This document shows positions 46,160 through 55,022 of a stretch of 64,000 bases of DNA, piece after piece. The position numbers and the translations under genes are program-made. Every line of letters starts with the position of its first letter. Within the stretch, counting starts at the first letter, position 1. The DNA is taken from assembly GCF_034377285.1 (NCBI RefSeq), contig NZ_CP139715.1, forward strand, positions 4,634,001 through 4,698,000, read 5' to 3'. Source of the DNA: Thalassobaculum sp. OXR-137. Its GTDB lineage: Bacteria; Pseudomonadota; Alphaproteobacteria; Thalassobaculales; Thalassobaculaceae. The notes beneath the pieces were generated by a model. That model was not told the DNA's origin and searched no databases. It saw only the letters and a list, made by a program, of their open reading frames with translations.

Positions 46160-47586
46160 GCCGCCACCAGGATCGCCAGCAGCGCGATCACCCCGAGGAG
46201 GAGGCTCGGCGGATCCTTCAGGGCGAAGACCACCGGGTCGTCGTGGACCTCGCCGCGGCGGGCGAGCAGCCACACGCGCGGCAGCCAGAAGCCGATGGCC
46301 ACCGGCACCACCCAGAGCCATTCCGGGTCAGTGAGCCGGACCACATGGACCGGCTCTACCGCCAGATAGATCATGAAGATCAGAACCGACGCGATGCTGG
46401 TGGTCATGCCGAAGGTCTCGATGAAGCCGCTGTCCCCGGCGCGATAGCCGCGGCCCGGGATAGCGTCGAGCCCCCTCGCCTCCAGCCCGCGCACCTCCAC
46501 CAGCCGCTTCACCAGGGCAAGGCTGGTGAACAGGAACATCGAGAAGGCCAGCAGCCAGGCCGGCGTCCCGTTGTCGATCAGCGTGTGTCCGGCATACAGG
46601 CGCAGGGTGAAGAGCGCACCGAGCACCACCACATCGACCACCGCCATCGCCTTCACGCCGAAGGAATAGGCCAGGGTCAGGCAGAGATAGGCAGCGAGGC
46701 ACCAGAAGGCCCCTATCCCCGCCAGGGCGCCCAGGATCAGTCCGGCAACCACGAGCAGGGGTGCTGCCACGATGCCGATGGCGACCGGCAGACGCCCCGA
46801 CGCCAGTGCCCGCAAGCGCTTGGTCGGATGCCGGCGGTCAGCAGCGAGATCGAACAGATCGTTCAGCAGATAGGTCCCGCTTGCGACCAGGGAGAAGCCG
46901 AGAAAGGTCGCCAGGGCGGCGAGAGCCACCGCCGGCTGCGCGAGGGTGCTGGTCAGGAGCAGCGGCAGGAAGATCAGGCCGTTCTTGGCCCATTGATGCA
47001 GGCGCAGGGACGAGCGCAGCGCCTTGAGCTCGTTCAGCGGCTCGCCGAACGCGGCTTCCACGGACGCCTCACGATCGATGGCCGCACGGCGCTTCAGCGC
47101 GGCATTCACCGGGATCGCGCCGGCGGCCACCTTCCAGACGTCGGAATCGATGGCGCTGTCGCCGGCATACACGAAGCCGCCGGGATGGCGGGCGGCGAGC
47201 ACCTGCGCCTTGGCCGTTCCCTTGAGGTTGGTCGTGCCGTTGCTACCCTCGACATGATCGAACAGGTCGCCGAATCGCCCGGCGACCTTGGCGACCAGCA
47301 ACTGGTCGGAGGCGGAGACGAGTTCGATCCGCCGACCGCCCGCCTTCTCGGCCCGCAGGTAGTCGACCAAATCCGCGGTCGCCGGCAGGGAGTCCACATC
47401 CAGCGCTTCGGTGGCGATCAGCGCCAGACGGCGCTTCAGCACCGAGCGTCCGGCGGCCAGCCAAAACGGCAGCAGGAAAAGGATCCAGGGACGCCGCCGC
47501 AGGGCGACGAGAAACGACTCGTACAGCAGGTCGGTGCGCAGCAGAGTGCCATCGAGATCGACGCAGATCGGCGGCTTCATCCCCAT
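46156..47586 (-). CDS. HAD phosphatase-UbiA prenyltransferase fusion (DPPR synthase-like)
   Basis: The 476-residue protein joins a HAD domain (residues about 1-185; VDLDGTLL with D10 and D12, and YAGDSAIDSDV) to a polytopic UbiA-type prenyltransferase (about 190-476). The latter has LHQWAKN, the metal-binding LNDLFDLAADRRHPTKRLR (N242, D246, D250) and YSFGVKAMAVVDV. These UbiA motifs closely resemble Rv3806c, which transfers phosphoribose to decaprenyl phosphate. The HAD half could remove the 5-phosphate. The start at ATG 47586 is preferred to an upstream TTG. It is the first gene of the arabinose-type operon. Confidence 0.87.
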   Translation of the reverse strand: MGMKPPICVDLDGTLLRTDLLYESFLVALRRRPWILFLLPFWLAAGRSVLKRRLALIATEALDVDSLPATADLVDYLRAEKAGGRRIELVSASDQLLVAKVAGRFGDLFDHVEGSNGTTNLKGTAKAQVLAARHPGGFVYAGDSAIDSDVWKVAAGAIPVNAALKRRAAIDREASVEAAFGEPLNELKALRSSLRLHQWAKNGLIFLPLLLTSTLAQPAVALAALATFLGFSLVASGTYLLNDLFDLAADRRHPTKRLRALASGRLPVAIGIVAAPLLVVAGLILGALAGIGAFWCLAAYLCLTLAYSFGVKAMAVVDVVVLGALFTLRLYAGHTLIDNGTPAWLLAFSMFLFTSLALVKRLVEVRGLEARGLDAIPGRGYRAGDSGFIETFGMTTSIASVLIFMIYLAVEPVHVVRLTDPEWLWVVPVAIGFWLPRVWLLARRGEVHDDPVVFALKDPPSLLLGVIALLAILVAA

Positions 47587-47719
47587 CGCGGTCCGAGACT
47601 CCCGGTCCGCCCCCAAATATCGGTACTGGCTACGCGGACGTTCTAGAGCACGCGCGGATCAAATTGAAACAAAATGGGCGCAGCAGAGCCGGCCGCCCCG
47701 TTGCCGCCGGCGCCGGACC

Positions 47720-48469
47720 TCACTGCGGTCCGCCGGGGGTCCGGTTGCGCTCTCCGTGAGCGATCAGCCAGCGGTCGGCGCGGGTCTCCGCGTCGGCGAT
47801 TTCCGGCGCGTTCAGCAGCTGGCGAACCGCCGCCGACATGGACTCTCCCTGCTCGAGCCCCGCCCGGTCCGCGAGGATCAGCCATTTCAGCGCCTCGACC
47901 AGATCCTGATCGACCAATTCCCCCTGCGCCAGGATGCCCGCGAGGTTCAGGAAAGCCTCCGGAATCCCGCCGTCGGCGGCACCATGGTACAGCGCCAGCG
48001 CGCGCTCGGCGTCGACCGCGCCGCCTTCGCCGGTCTCCAGCATGACCGCAAGATTGTACTGCGCGTCGGCGAGCCCCTGGTCGGCCGCCTTGCCGTACCA
48101 CTCCCGCGCCGCCGCGGAATCCTGCTTCACGATCTGCCCGAACTGGTAGAGCTGGCCAAGTTTGAACTGGGCGAGGGCGAAGCCCTTGTCGGCGGACTTG
48201 CGGTACCACGCGATCGCGTCCTTGGGATCCCCGCCGGCGCGCAATCCCTGCTCCAGGGTCAGCCCCAGATAGAACATCGCCTTGGGATCGCCGGCATCCG
48301 CCGCCTCGCGATACCAGTTCATCGCCTCGCCATAGGTGCGGGGCACCGGCACCTCGGCATCGGCCGACTGAACGCTGCCCTGGGCCATGGCGGCGGGAGC
48401 CAGAACCGTCTGCGCTGTCAGGGGGAGGACGCAGAGGCTGGCCAGAACGAGCAGTCCGGGAAGGCGCAT
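47720..48469 (-). CDS. Secreted Sel1-repeat protein
   Basis: The 249-residue protein has a signal peptide (LLVLASLCVLPLTAQTVLAPAAMAQ, about residues 5-30) followed by four to five Sel1-like helical repeats with the A-x-WY-x-x-AAD-x-G pattern (for example MNWYREAADAGDPKAMFYLG). Sel1 proteins are protein-protein interaction scaffolds, here in the periplasm. The ATG at 48469 best fits the signal peptide. It lies 133 bases upstream of the HAD-UbiA gene on the same strand and might share its transcript. Confidence 0.82.
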   Translation of the reverse strand: MRLPGLLVLASLCVLPLTAQTVLAPAAMAQGSVQSADAEVPVPRTYGEAMNWYREAADAGDPKAMFYLGLTLEQGLRAGGDPKDAIAWYRKSADKGFALAQFKLGQLYQFGQIVKQDSAAAREWYGKAADQGLADAQYNLAVMLETGEGGAVDAERALALYHGAADGGIPEAFLNLAGILAQGELVDQDLVEALKWLILADRAGLEQGESMSAAVRQLLNAPEIADAETRADRWLIAHGERNRTPGGPQ

Positions 48470-48515
48470 GGTCACTGGCGGTCTCGCCCCGACGGCGCCG
48501 AGCATATGTGAGGCG

Positions 48516-48815
48516 TCACGGGCTGAGAGGTCCTGTTCCGCTATGGGCCCGCGGCGCCGGCCCCTGATAGCCGACAAGTCGGTTCGCCTCGCTCGCTGGC
48601 AAGGGCTGCGGGTAGCAGTTCACCTTGCCGAGCGTGCGGTAGCAGTAACGGGGCTCGACCTCGGGCACCGGTTCGGTCTTCGGCGGCTCGAAGGCGGTCT
48701 TCACGCCGTCCACCGCCGATTGCATGGAGGCCCCCACCTCCGCGCAGCCGGCCAGCAGCCCGACGCAAGCGACCACCAGAACGGCCCGTATCGGACCCTG
48801 TCCCAGTGTTCCCAT
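48516..48815 (-). CDS. Small lipoprotein, 99 aa
   Basis: The protein starts with a short basic segment and hydrophobic stretch ending in a lipobox, LLAGC (cysteine near residue 24), so it is a predicted lipoprotein. The mature part is short with YCYRTLGKVNCYPQPLP, containing two cysteines that could form a disulfide, and a disordered C-terminus. AAGGGCG precedes ATG 48815. No family is recognised. Confidence 0.75.
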   Translation of the reverse strand: MGTLGQGPIRAVLVVACVGLLAGCAEVGASMQSAVDGVKTAFEPPKTEPVPEVEPRYCYRTLGKVNCYPQPLPASEANRLVGYQGPAPRAHSGTGPLSP

Positions 48816-48933
48816 CGCCCTTCACCCCCGTCCAAACATCAGCGGCCCCCCGCTGTCAGTCGAGGAGTGTAGAGTAAACCGCCAAGTTATTGAAGAGTGT
48901 AGCGAAACACCGTCGGGACACTCTTCGCGATGG

Positions 48934-50265
48934 TTAATGCAGGGTGCGCAGCACGCCGCCGATCGTGTCGGCGATGAAGTCGATCTGGTCCTTCTCGACG
49001 ATCAGCGGCGGCGAGAGCGCGATGATATCGCCGGTGGTGCGGATCAGCAGGCCCTTCTCGTAGCACTGCTTGAACGCGTCCATCGCCCGGGCCGTCGGCT
49101 TGCCGGGAATGCCCTCCAGCTCGACCGCGCCGACCATGCCCAGGTTGCGGATGTCGATGACGTGGTTGGTGCCCTTCAGGGAGTGCATGGCGTCCTCCCA
49201 GTACGGCGCCAGCTCCGCCGCCCGCTCGAACAGGCCCTCGTCGCGGTACAGGTCGATGGTGGCGAGACCGGCGGCGCAGGCCAGCGGGTGGCCGGAATAG
49301 GTGTAGCCGTGGAACAGCTCGATGGCGCCCTCCGGCGCGTCCATGAACGCGTCGTAGATGCCGTCGCGGCAGAACACGGCGCCCATCGGCACGGTGGCGT
49401 TGGTGATGCCCTTGGCCGTGGTGAAGATGTCCGGCTTCACGCCAAAATAGTCGCTGCCGAAGGCGGAGCCGAGACGGCCGAAGCCGGTGATGACCTCGTC
49501 GAAGATCAGCAGGATGCCGTGCTTGTCGCAGATGTCGCGCAGGCGCTGGAGGTAGCCCTTCGGCGGGATCAGCACACCGGTGGAGCCGGCGACCGGCTCG
49601 ACAATGACGGCGGCGATGGTCGAGGCGTCGTGCAGGGCGACGATCCGCTCCAGGTCGTCAGCCAGATGCGCGCCCCATTCCGGCTCGCCCCGGGTATAGG
49701 CGTTATGTTCCATGTCGTGGGTATGACGCATGTGGTCGACGCCGTTGAGCAGGGTGCCGAACTGCTTGCGGTTGCCGACGATGCCGCCGACCGAGATGCC
49801 GCCGAAGCCGACCCCGTGATAGCCGCGCTCCCGGCCGATCAGCCGGGTCCGCGTTCCCTGCCCCCGGGCGCGCTGATAGGCGAGCGCGATCTTCAGGGCG
49901 GTGTCGACCGACTCCGAACCCGAGTTGGTGAAGAAGACGTGGTCGAAGCCCTCGATCATCTGGGTCAGCCGCGAGGCGAACTCGAAGGAGAGCGGGTGGC
50001 CCATCTGGAAGGCCGGCGCGAAGTCGAGCACCTCGGCCTGCTTCTTGATGGCGTCGACGATCGGCTTGCGCCGGTGGCCGGCATTCGAGCACCACAGGCC
50101 CGAGGTGCCGTCCAGCACCCGGCGGCCGTCGGCGGTGATGTAGTGCATGCCCTCGGCCTCGACGAACAGCCGCGGGTTCTGCTTGAAGTCGCGGTTGGAC
50201 GTGAACGGCATCCAGAACGACTCAAGGTCGTTCGGTTTGGTCGACTCATTGGCCGCGAGGGACAT
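48934..50265 (-). CDS. Omega-amino acid--pyruvate aminotransferase (class III)
   Basis: The 443-residue protein closely resembles beta-alanine:pyruvate transaminases. It has FWMPFTSNRDFKQNPRL, the TSGLWCSNAGHRRKPIVDAI block, HGVGFGGISVGGI, IFDEVITGFGRLGSAFGSDYFGV and the PLP lysine in FTTAKGITNATVPMG. The reaction transfers an omega-amino group (beta-alanine or similar) to pyruvate in the cytoplasm. ATG 50265 has GGAG seven bases upstream. It is a different subgroup from the aminotransferase at 30842. Confidence 0.9.
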   Translation of the reverse strand: MSLAANESTKPNDLESFWMPFTSNRDFKQNPRLFVEAEGMHYITADGRRVLDGTSGLWCSNAGHRRKPIVDAIKKQAEVLDFAPAFQMGHPLSFEFASRLTQMIEGFDHVFFTNSGSESVDTALKIALAYQRARGQGTRTRLIGRERGYHGVGFGGISVGGIVGNRKQFGTLLNGVDHMRHTHDMEHNAYTRGEPEWGAHLADDLERIVALHDASTIAAVIVEPVAGSTGVLIPPKGYLQRLRDICDKHGILLIFDEVITGFGRLGSAFGSDYFGVKPDIFTTAKGITNATVPMGAVFCRDGIYDAFMDAPEGAIELFHGYTYSGHPLACAAGLATIDLYRDEGLFERAAELAPYWEDAMHSLKGTNHVIDIRNLGMVGAVELEGIPGKPTARAMDAFKQCYEKGLLIRTTGDIIALSPPLIVEKDQIDFIADTIGGVLRTLH

Positions 50266-50314
50266 GGCATACTCCATTGAAGCTGGTCGGGCGATACTAG
50301 GAGCGATTGGGCGT

Positions 50315-50836
50315 TCACTCCACCTCGTACTTCAGGGCGACAGCGCCGGTCTCGTAGGCATCAACCGAGACCAGATGCAGGCCGAGGGCATCCGCCTCGC
50401 CGGCGAAGAGCGGAATGCCGGCGCCGAGCAGAACCGGCATGACGAACAGCTCCACCGTGTCCATCGCGCCCATGGCCCGGCAGCCTTCCACCGCGGCCGG
50501 TCCGCCGACGATCCACACCTGGGCGCCGTCCTCGCGCAGTTCGGCGATCAGCCCCGCCAGATCGGACGTCCCCTCCACGCCCTGCGGCGCGTCGGGTATC
50601 GGCCGCGAGGTGAGGACAAAAACCCGCTTGCCGGCATAGGGCCAGCCCCCGAAGCCCATGACCTGGTCGAAGGTGGCGCGGCCCATGATCAGGGTATCGA
50701 CCTCGGCCATGAACGCCTCGGTACCGTAGTCGACGCCGGTCTCGTAATCGTTCAGCCAGTCGATCCCACCCTCCGCGTCGGCGACATAGCCGTCGAGGCT
50801 GGTGGCCATGTAGAGACGGAATGTGGCCTCGGCCAT
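50315..50836 (-). CDS. Dihydrofolate reductase/RibD C-terminal domain family protein
   Basis: The 173-residue protein has the YMATSLDGYVADAEGGIDWL start, IMGRATFDQVMGFGGWPY, VFVLTSR and VWIVGGPAAVEG motifs of the RibD C-terminal/DfrA-like family (YwjB/YyaP type). These are NADPH-dependent reductase-fold proteins of mostly unknown substrate. GAAGGA precedes ATG 50836. It is divergent from the GT9 gene at 50932. Confidence 0.88.
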   Translation of the reverse strand: MAEATFRLYMATSLDGYVADAEGGIDWLNDYETGVDYGTEAFMAEVDTLIMGRATFDQVMGFGGWPYAGKRVFVLTSRPIPDAPQGVEGTSDLAGLIAELREDGAQVWIVGGPAAVEGCRAMGAMDTVELFVMPVLLGAGIPLFAGEADALGLHLVSVDAYETGAVALKYEVE

Positions 50837-50931
50837 TTGACAATCCTTCGCTCATTGGCGCACTGACGGCGCGGGCGCAGTGGTGTAGGCATTTGTGCCG
50901 ACGGAGCGCAAGGACGCGAGGGGAGAGAGTC

Positions 50932-51885
50932 GTGGGGAAGACGCTGGTCATCCAGCCCCTGCCGGGTATCGGCGACATGGTGTGGCACCTGCCGCATCTG
51001 AAGGCGATCGCCGACAGCGCGCCGGACGGCAAGATCGCGCTGGTGACCAAGCGGCGCTCGGCCGCCGACCAGATGCTGGAGGGAGCGCCGTGGATCTCGC
51101 AGATCGGCTGGCTCGACCGCGCCCAGGGCAAGGAGAAGGCCGGCCGCCACGACGGCCCGCTCGGCGCGATGCGGCTGGGCACCGACCTGAAGGCGTTCGA
51201 AGCGGACACGGTGTGGATCCTGCACCGCTCCTGGCGTTACCTGACGGCGACCCGCATGGCCAATATCCCGAACCGGATCAGCTACCGCGAGCTGCCGAAC
51301 GAGGGCCGTGACCTGCACCAGGCGGACAAGGCGACCGCCCTGCTGCGGCAGCGCGGGCTGACCGTCGACCCGACCCCGCGGCTCGACCCGCCGGCCGCCG
51401 CGAAGGCGGAGATCCAGCGGCTCTACGGCGAGTTGCCCCGTCCCTGGCTGGTGCTGGGGATCGGCGCGTCGGAGCCGTTCAAGCTCTGGCCCGAGGGGAA
51501 TTTCTCGGCACTTGCCCGCGCCTTCACCGACCGCACCGGCGGCAGCGTGATCCTGGTCGGCGGTGAGGCGGAGAAGGAGAGTGCCGAGCGCATCCTTCAG
51601 AACGCCCGGGGCGAGGTGGTGCTGGCGATCAACCGCCCGATCGGCCAGGCGGCGGCCCTGGCGGCGACGGCGGACGCATTTCTCGGCAATGACAGCGGGA
51701 TGCTGAACCTGGCCGCGGCGACGGGCGCGCCCACCATCGGCCTGTTCGGCGGCTCCCCGCCGCTGGCGCTGTATCCGAACCTGGACGCGCTGCAGCCGGC
51801 GGGCGGTGCGGAATACCGGGTCGACCGCATGGCCGAGATCGAAGTGGAAGCGACGATGAACGCCCTCAGCCGGGCGCTGGGGTAG
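50932..51885 (+). CDS. Glycosyltransferase family 9 (heptosyltransferase-like) protein A
   Basis: The 317-residue protein has the GT9 N-terminal strand TLVIQPLPGIGDMVWHLPHLKAI, the LVLGIGASEPFKLWPEGNFSALA block and the FLGNDSGMLNLAAATGAPTIGLFGG ADP-heptose-type site. It probably adds a sugar to lipopolysaccharide core or a related glycan in the cytoplasm. The start is GTG 50932 with GGGAGAGAG upstream. It converges on a second GT9 gene across a hairpin-rich spacer. Confidence 0.88.
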   Translation: MGKTLVIQPLPGIGDMVWHLPHLKAIADSAPDGKIALVTKRRSAADQMLEGAPWISQIGWLDRAQGKEKAGRHDGPLGAMRLGTDLKAFEADTVWILHRSWRYLTATRMANIPNRISYRELPNEGRDLHQADKATALLRQRGLTVDPTPRLDPPAAAKAEIQRLYGELPRPWLVLGIGASEPFKLWPEGNFSALARAFTDRTGGSVILVGGEAEKESAERILQNARGEVVLAINRPIGQAAALAATADAFLGNDSGMLNLAAATGAPTIGLFGGSPPLALYPNLDALQPAGGAEYRVDRMAEIEVEATMNALSRALG

Positions 51886-51919
51886 GCGCGCCCATCGCTC
51901 CAGCGATCGCGCTCCGGAT

Positions 51920-52067
51920 CCCGGGTCAGGCCCGGGAAGACGCTGGGGGCAGGTTCAATCAAATTCTCTCGCACCCACTTCCCGGACTTGTTCCGGGATC
52001 CACGCTTCCATCGGCACCGTCAACCGACTGAGGGCGTTTCGGCGTGGGCCCCGGCACGAGGCCGGGG
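51920..52067. repeat. GC-rich hairpin repeat cluster between convergent GT9 genes
   Basis: Three perfect small palindromes lie in the 194-base convergent spacer: CCCGGG-n5-CCCGGG (51920-51936), CCCGGA-n5-TCCGGG (51981-51997) and CCCCGGC-n5-GCCGGGG (52049-52067). They resemble the element at 12541-12644 in sequence style and in sitting between gene ends. Bidirectional termination or a dispersed repetitive element are both plausible. Confidence 0.6.
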
Positions 52068-52079
52068 AGTGTTGGGAGG

Positions 52080-53030
52080 TTAGGACGTGTCCAACAGATC
52101 CCGCGCCGCCGCCTCCACGGCCTCGACCGACAGCCCCGTCATCAACGCGCCGGGAGTTCGCCCCACCTCGGCCGACCGCGCCAGCAGGGCCTCGGCACTC
52201 TCCGGCGCGCGCACCCAGGCCGTGACCGGTCCAGCCGGCGCGTAATGCGCATCCTTGCTGGGGCCGAACAGGCCCAGGGTCGGCGCACCCGCCGCAGCGG
52301 ACAGATGCATCAACCCGCTGTCGTTCGCCACCACCAGCCGGCAGCACGCGAAGCACGCCGCCAGAGTCATGAGCGGTGCGCGATCGACCAGATCCAGCAG
52401 ACGGTCGGCGGGCACCGACGCCAGCACAGGCGCTGCTAGGTCCCGCTCGCCGGGGCCACCGGCCACGAGCACTCGGGCGCCCTCCAGCGGCCCGCCCTCA
52501 CCGGTCAGCCGGCCGATCAGTTCGGCGAAGCTGTCAGCGGGCCAGGCCTTGGGCGGCCAGTTCGCGGTCGGGGCGACCGCCAGCAGCGGGCGTTCGTCAG
52601 TCCCAAGGATTTGCGAAGCCGCCGTCCGGTCCGCCTCGGTCAGCCAGAGCCGCGGCATCAGCGGTGTCGCCAGCCCCAGGGCCTCGGCCATCTGCGTCAG
52701 CCGGTGTGCGTCGCCGCGCTGGGTGCGGTAGATTGCCCTCCGTCGCGCCAGCAGAGTCCAGGCTAGGGCCGAGCCGCGCATGTCGATCACCCGGTCCCAC
52801 CATGTGCCGGCCACTTGCCGCCAGAGCGTCCACCAGTGGCGACCGCCCTTCTCCTTGCGCCAGGAAATCACCCGCTCGACCTGGGGCACGCCTTCGAACA
52901 AGGCCGCCGCCACCGGTCCGCAGGCCACCGTCACCCGGGCCTGGGGATGCTCGTCGAACAGACGGGCAAGGACGGCCGTCGACAGAATGGCATCGCCGAG
53001 ACGGTTCGATGTGATGAAGAGCGTGCGCAT
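52080..53030 (-). CDS. Glycosyltransferase family 9 (heptosyltransferase-like) protein B
   Basis: The 316-residue protein has FITSNRLGDAILSTAVLARLFDEHP at the N-terminus, WRKEKGGRHWWTLW, LLAVAPTANWPPKAWPADSFAELI and the VANDSGLMHLSAAAGAPTLGLFG site, typical of ADP-heptose:LPS heptosyltransferases. GGGGGAC precedes ATG 53030. Together with the GT9 at 50932 it points to lipopolysaccharide core assembly at this locus. Confidence 0.9.
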   Translation of the reverse strand: MRTLFITSNRLGDAILSTAVLARLFDEHPQARVTVACGPVAAALFEGVPQVERVISWRKEKGGRHWWTLWRQVAGTWWDRVIDMRGSALAWTLLARRRAIYRTQRGDAHRLTQMAEALGLATPLMPRLWLTEADRTAASQILGTDERPLLAVAPTANWPPKAWPADSFAELIGRLTGEGGPLEGARVLVAGGPGERDLAAPVLASVPADRLLDLVDRAPLMTLAACFACCRLVVANDSGLMHLSAAAGAPTLGLFGPSKDAHYAPAGPVTAWVRAPESAEALLARSAEVGRTPGALMTGLSVEAVEAAARDLLDTS

Positions 53031-53094
53031 GTCCCCCGATAGCGCGCGCGGATAGATCGCGCGAGCCTATTCCGCCCGATCCGAGGTGCTGGGG

Positions 53095-53829
53095 TTACTC
53101 GGCCGCCGACTGCATCGCGCGGACGGGGTGCAGGCCGAGCCGGTCGAACAGAGACAGGGTCCATTTGCGCACCCCGTCGTGGAACAGCTCCCAGCCCTTG
53201 ACCTGGGCGCGCTTCGGCTGGCCGCCGGGCACCTCCAGACGGTGGCCGCCGCCCATGTTCCAGCGGTGGATCATGTCGATGGTGATCTCGGGATGGAACT
53301 GCAGCCCATAGGCCTTGTCGCCATAGCGGAAGGCCTGGTTCGGGAAGGAGTTCGTGCCCGTCGCCAGGAGTTCGGCGCCGGTCGGAATCTCGAAGCCTTC
53401 CCGGTGCCACTGGTAGAAATGGGTCGAGTGCTCGAACAGGCCCTCGCGCTCGGCGGCCTCGGTCGGGATCACCTTGGTGTACCCGATCTCGGCATGCTGT
53501 TCCGGATGCGGCGAGACGGTACTGCCCAGGGCGCGGGCCAGGATCTGCGCCCCGAGACAGAGGCCGAGATACGGCACGTCCGCGTCCAGGACCCGCTTGG
53601 TGAAGTCGATCTCATAGCGGATGCCGTCCAGGCGCTGGCAGTCGTTGGCGCTCATCGGCCCGCCGAAGACGGCGACGCCGGCATAGTCCTTGAGATTGTC
53701 CGGCAGGTCGTCGCCGATGCAGGGGCAGCGCCGGTCGAGCCGGTAGCCCCTCTCCTCCAGAAGCTGGCCGACACGGCCCGGGGTGGAGGTCTTCTGGTGA
53801 ACGACGATGAGAAACCGGTCCGAAGTCAT
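53095..53829 (-). CDS. Class I glutamine amidotransferase-like protein
   Basis: The 244-residue protein has the nucleophile cysteine in YLGLCLGAQILARALG, the GVAVFGGPMSAND oxyanion region and the catalytic HPE in YGLQFHPEIT. It resembles GMP-synthase-type GATase domains standing alone. ATG 53829 overlaps the stop of the nicotinate phosphoribosyltransferase-like gene by four bases, so the two proteins are made together. The acceptor of the released ammonia is unknown. Confidence 0.87.
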   Translation of the reverse strand: MTSDRFLIVVHQKTSTPGRVGQLLEERGYRLDRRCPCIGDDLPDNLKDYAGVAVFGGPMSANDCQRLDGIRYEIDFTKRVLDADVPYLGLCLGAQILARALGSTVSPHPEQHAEIGYTKVIPTEAAEREGLFEHSTHFYQWHREGFEIPTGAELLATGTNSFPNQAFRYGDKAYGLQFHPEITIDMIHRWNMGGGHRLEVPGGQPKRAQVKGWELFHDGVRKWTLSLFDRLGLHPVRAMQSAAE

Positions 53830-55022
53830 GACTCTCCTTTGCGCAGCAGAAACTCGCGTCCGACCTTCACCCGCGGTTCGCCATCGTAATCGATGATGTC
53901 GGCCGTGGCGTAGGTCTCGCTCCACTTGTCAGGGAGATAGGACCCGGTACCGATTACGTCCACCGGCGCCTTGGCCAGGGCCATTACCCGGCACTTCTCC
54001 GGACCGAAACCGGAGGAGGCGACGATCCGCACCTTGGGGAAGCCGGCCGCGTCCAGGCGCTCGCGCATGGACCAGATCGCCGCGGCCGACACGCCGGTAC
54101 CGATCAGCGAGCGCAGCTCGGCCTCGGTGCGGTAGCCTCGGATCGCCTCTGGCGCCTTGCGGTCGAGCACGGCATAAGCCTCGGCGGTATCCAGACCCTC
54201 GATATAGCGGCCGCCATGGGTGTCGAGCCGAACCGCGAGCTTGCCCTCGGCCGCCAACTCCGGGAAGCGGCGGGCGACGGCAAGCGCGTCGGTGATCTCC
54301 TGGCCGAAATAGTCGACCAGCACGGTCAGGTTCTCGGCCGGGTGGGTCTCGTGGAACATCTCGGCGGCGCGCACGGTGGAACCGGCATAGCCGATCAGGG
54401 CGTGCGGCATGGTTCCGAAGCCGCGGTTCTGAGCGAAGTAATGGGCGGTGGCATCGGTCGCGTTGCCGATGAAGCCGACCGCGCCGACCTTGTTCTTCGC
54501 CTTGGCCGATCCGACGCTGGCGCCATAGGCCATGATCTCGGCCATCTCGGTGCCCGCGCAGTGCCGGGCGTCCATGGCCAGGAACGCTGTCTTCGGCAGC
54601 TCCACGCACATGGTGTAAGCGTTGTAGGCCGCCACGCAGGCCGCACCCAGCTTCTGCAGATACTGGGTCTCCAGATCGACCAGGTGATAGAAGGAGCCGG
54701 TGATGTAGAGCATCGGCTCGCCGGCGCCGACCCAGGCCCCTTCCTTGTGCAGGACCTGGATGTCCACCTCCGCCCCGCGCTCGGCCATCACCCATTTCAG
54801 CCAGTCGACGGCAAGCCGGGTGGCGCAGGTCACGGGGCGGCGCATGAAGACCGCATAGGTCACCCGCTTGTCGCCGAAGGCGGCGACGCAGTCCTTGGTG
54901 CGGGTGAAGTACTTGTCGACATACCCCGACAGGGTATCCGGGGTTGGGTGGCGAAGGGTGGTCGGCCAGCCGTTGCCGGCCGGAGCCATCCGGTCTTCGT
55001 CATCCCGCTCGATCGCGCTCAT
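53826..55022 (-). CDS. Nicotinate phosphoribosyltransferase-family protein
   Basis: The 398-residue protein has NAPRTase family features: DKYFTRTK near the N-terminus, FMRRPVTCATRLAVDWL, the GFGTMPHALIG segment with the conserved histidine, VRLDTHGGRYIEG and IVASSGFGPEKCRVMA. NAPRTases make nicotinate mononucleotide from nicotinate and PRPP for NAD salvage. It is coupled with a glutamine amidotransferase-like gene, an unusual partner. ATG 55022 is preferred to an upstream in-frame ATG at 55073. Confidence 0.85.
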   Translation of the reverse strand: MSAIERDDEDRMAPAGNGWPTTLRHPTPDTLSGYVDKYFTRTKDCVAAFGDKRVTYAVFMRRPVTCATRLAVDWLKWVMAERGAEVDIQVLHKEGAWVGAGEPMLYITGSFYHLVDLETQYLQKLGAACVAAYNAYTMCVELPKTAFLAMDARHCAGTEMAEIMAYGASVGSAKAKNKVGAVGFIGNATDATAHYFAQNRGFGTMPHALIGYAGSTVRAAEMFHETHPAENLTVLVDYFGQEITDALAVARRFPELAAEGKLAVRLDTHGGRYIEGLDTAEAYAVLDRKAPEAIRGYRTEAELRSLIGTGVSAAAIWSMRERLDAAGFPKVRIVASSGFGPEKCRVMALAKAPVDVIGTGSYLPDKWSETYATADIIDYDGEPRVKVGREFLLRKGES

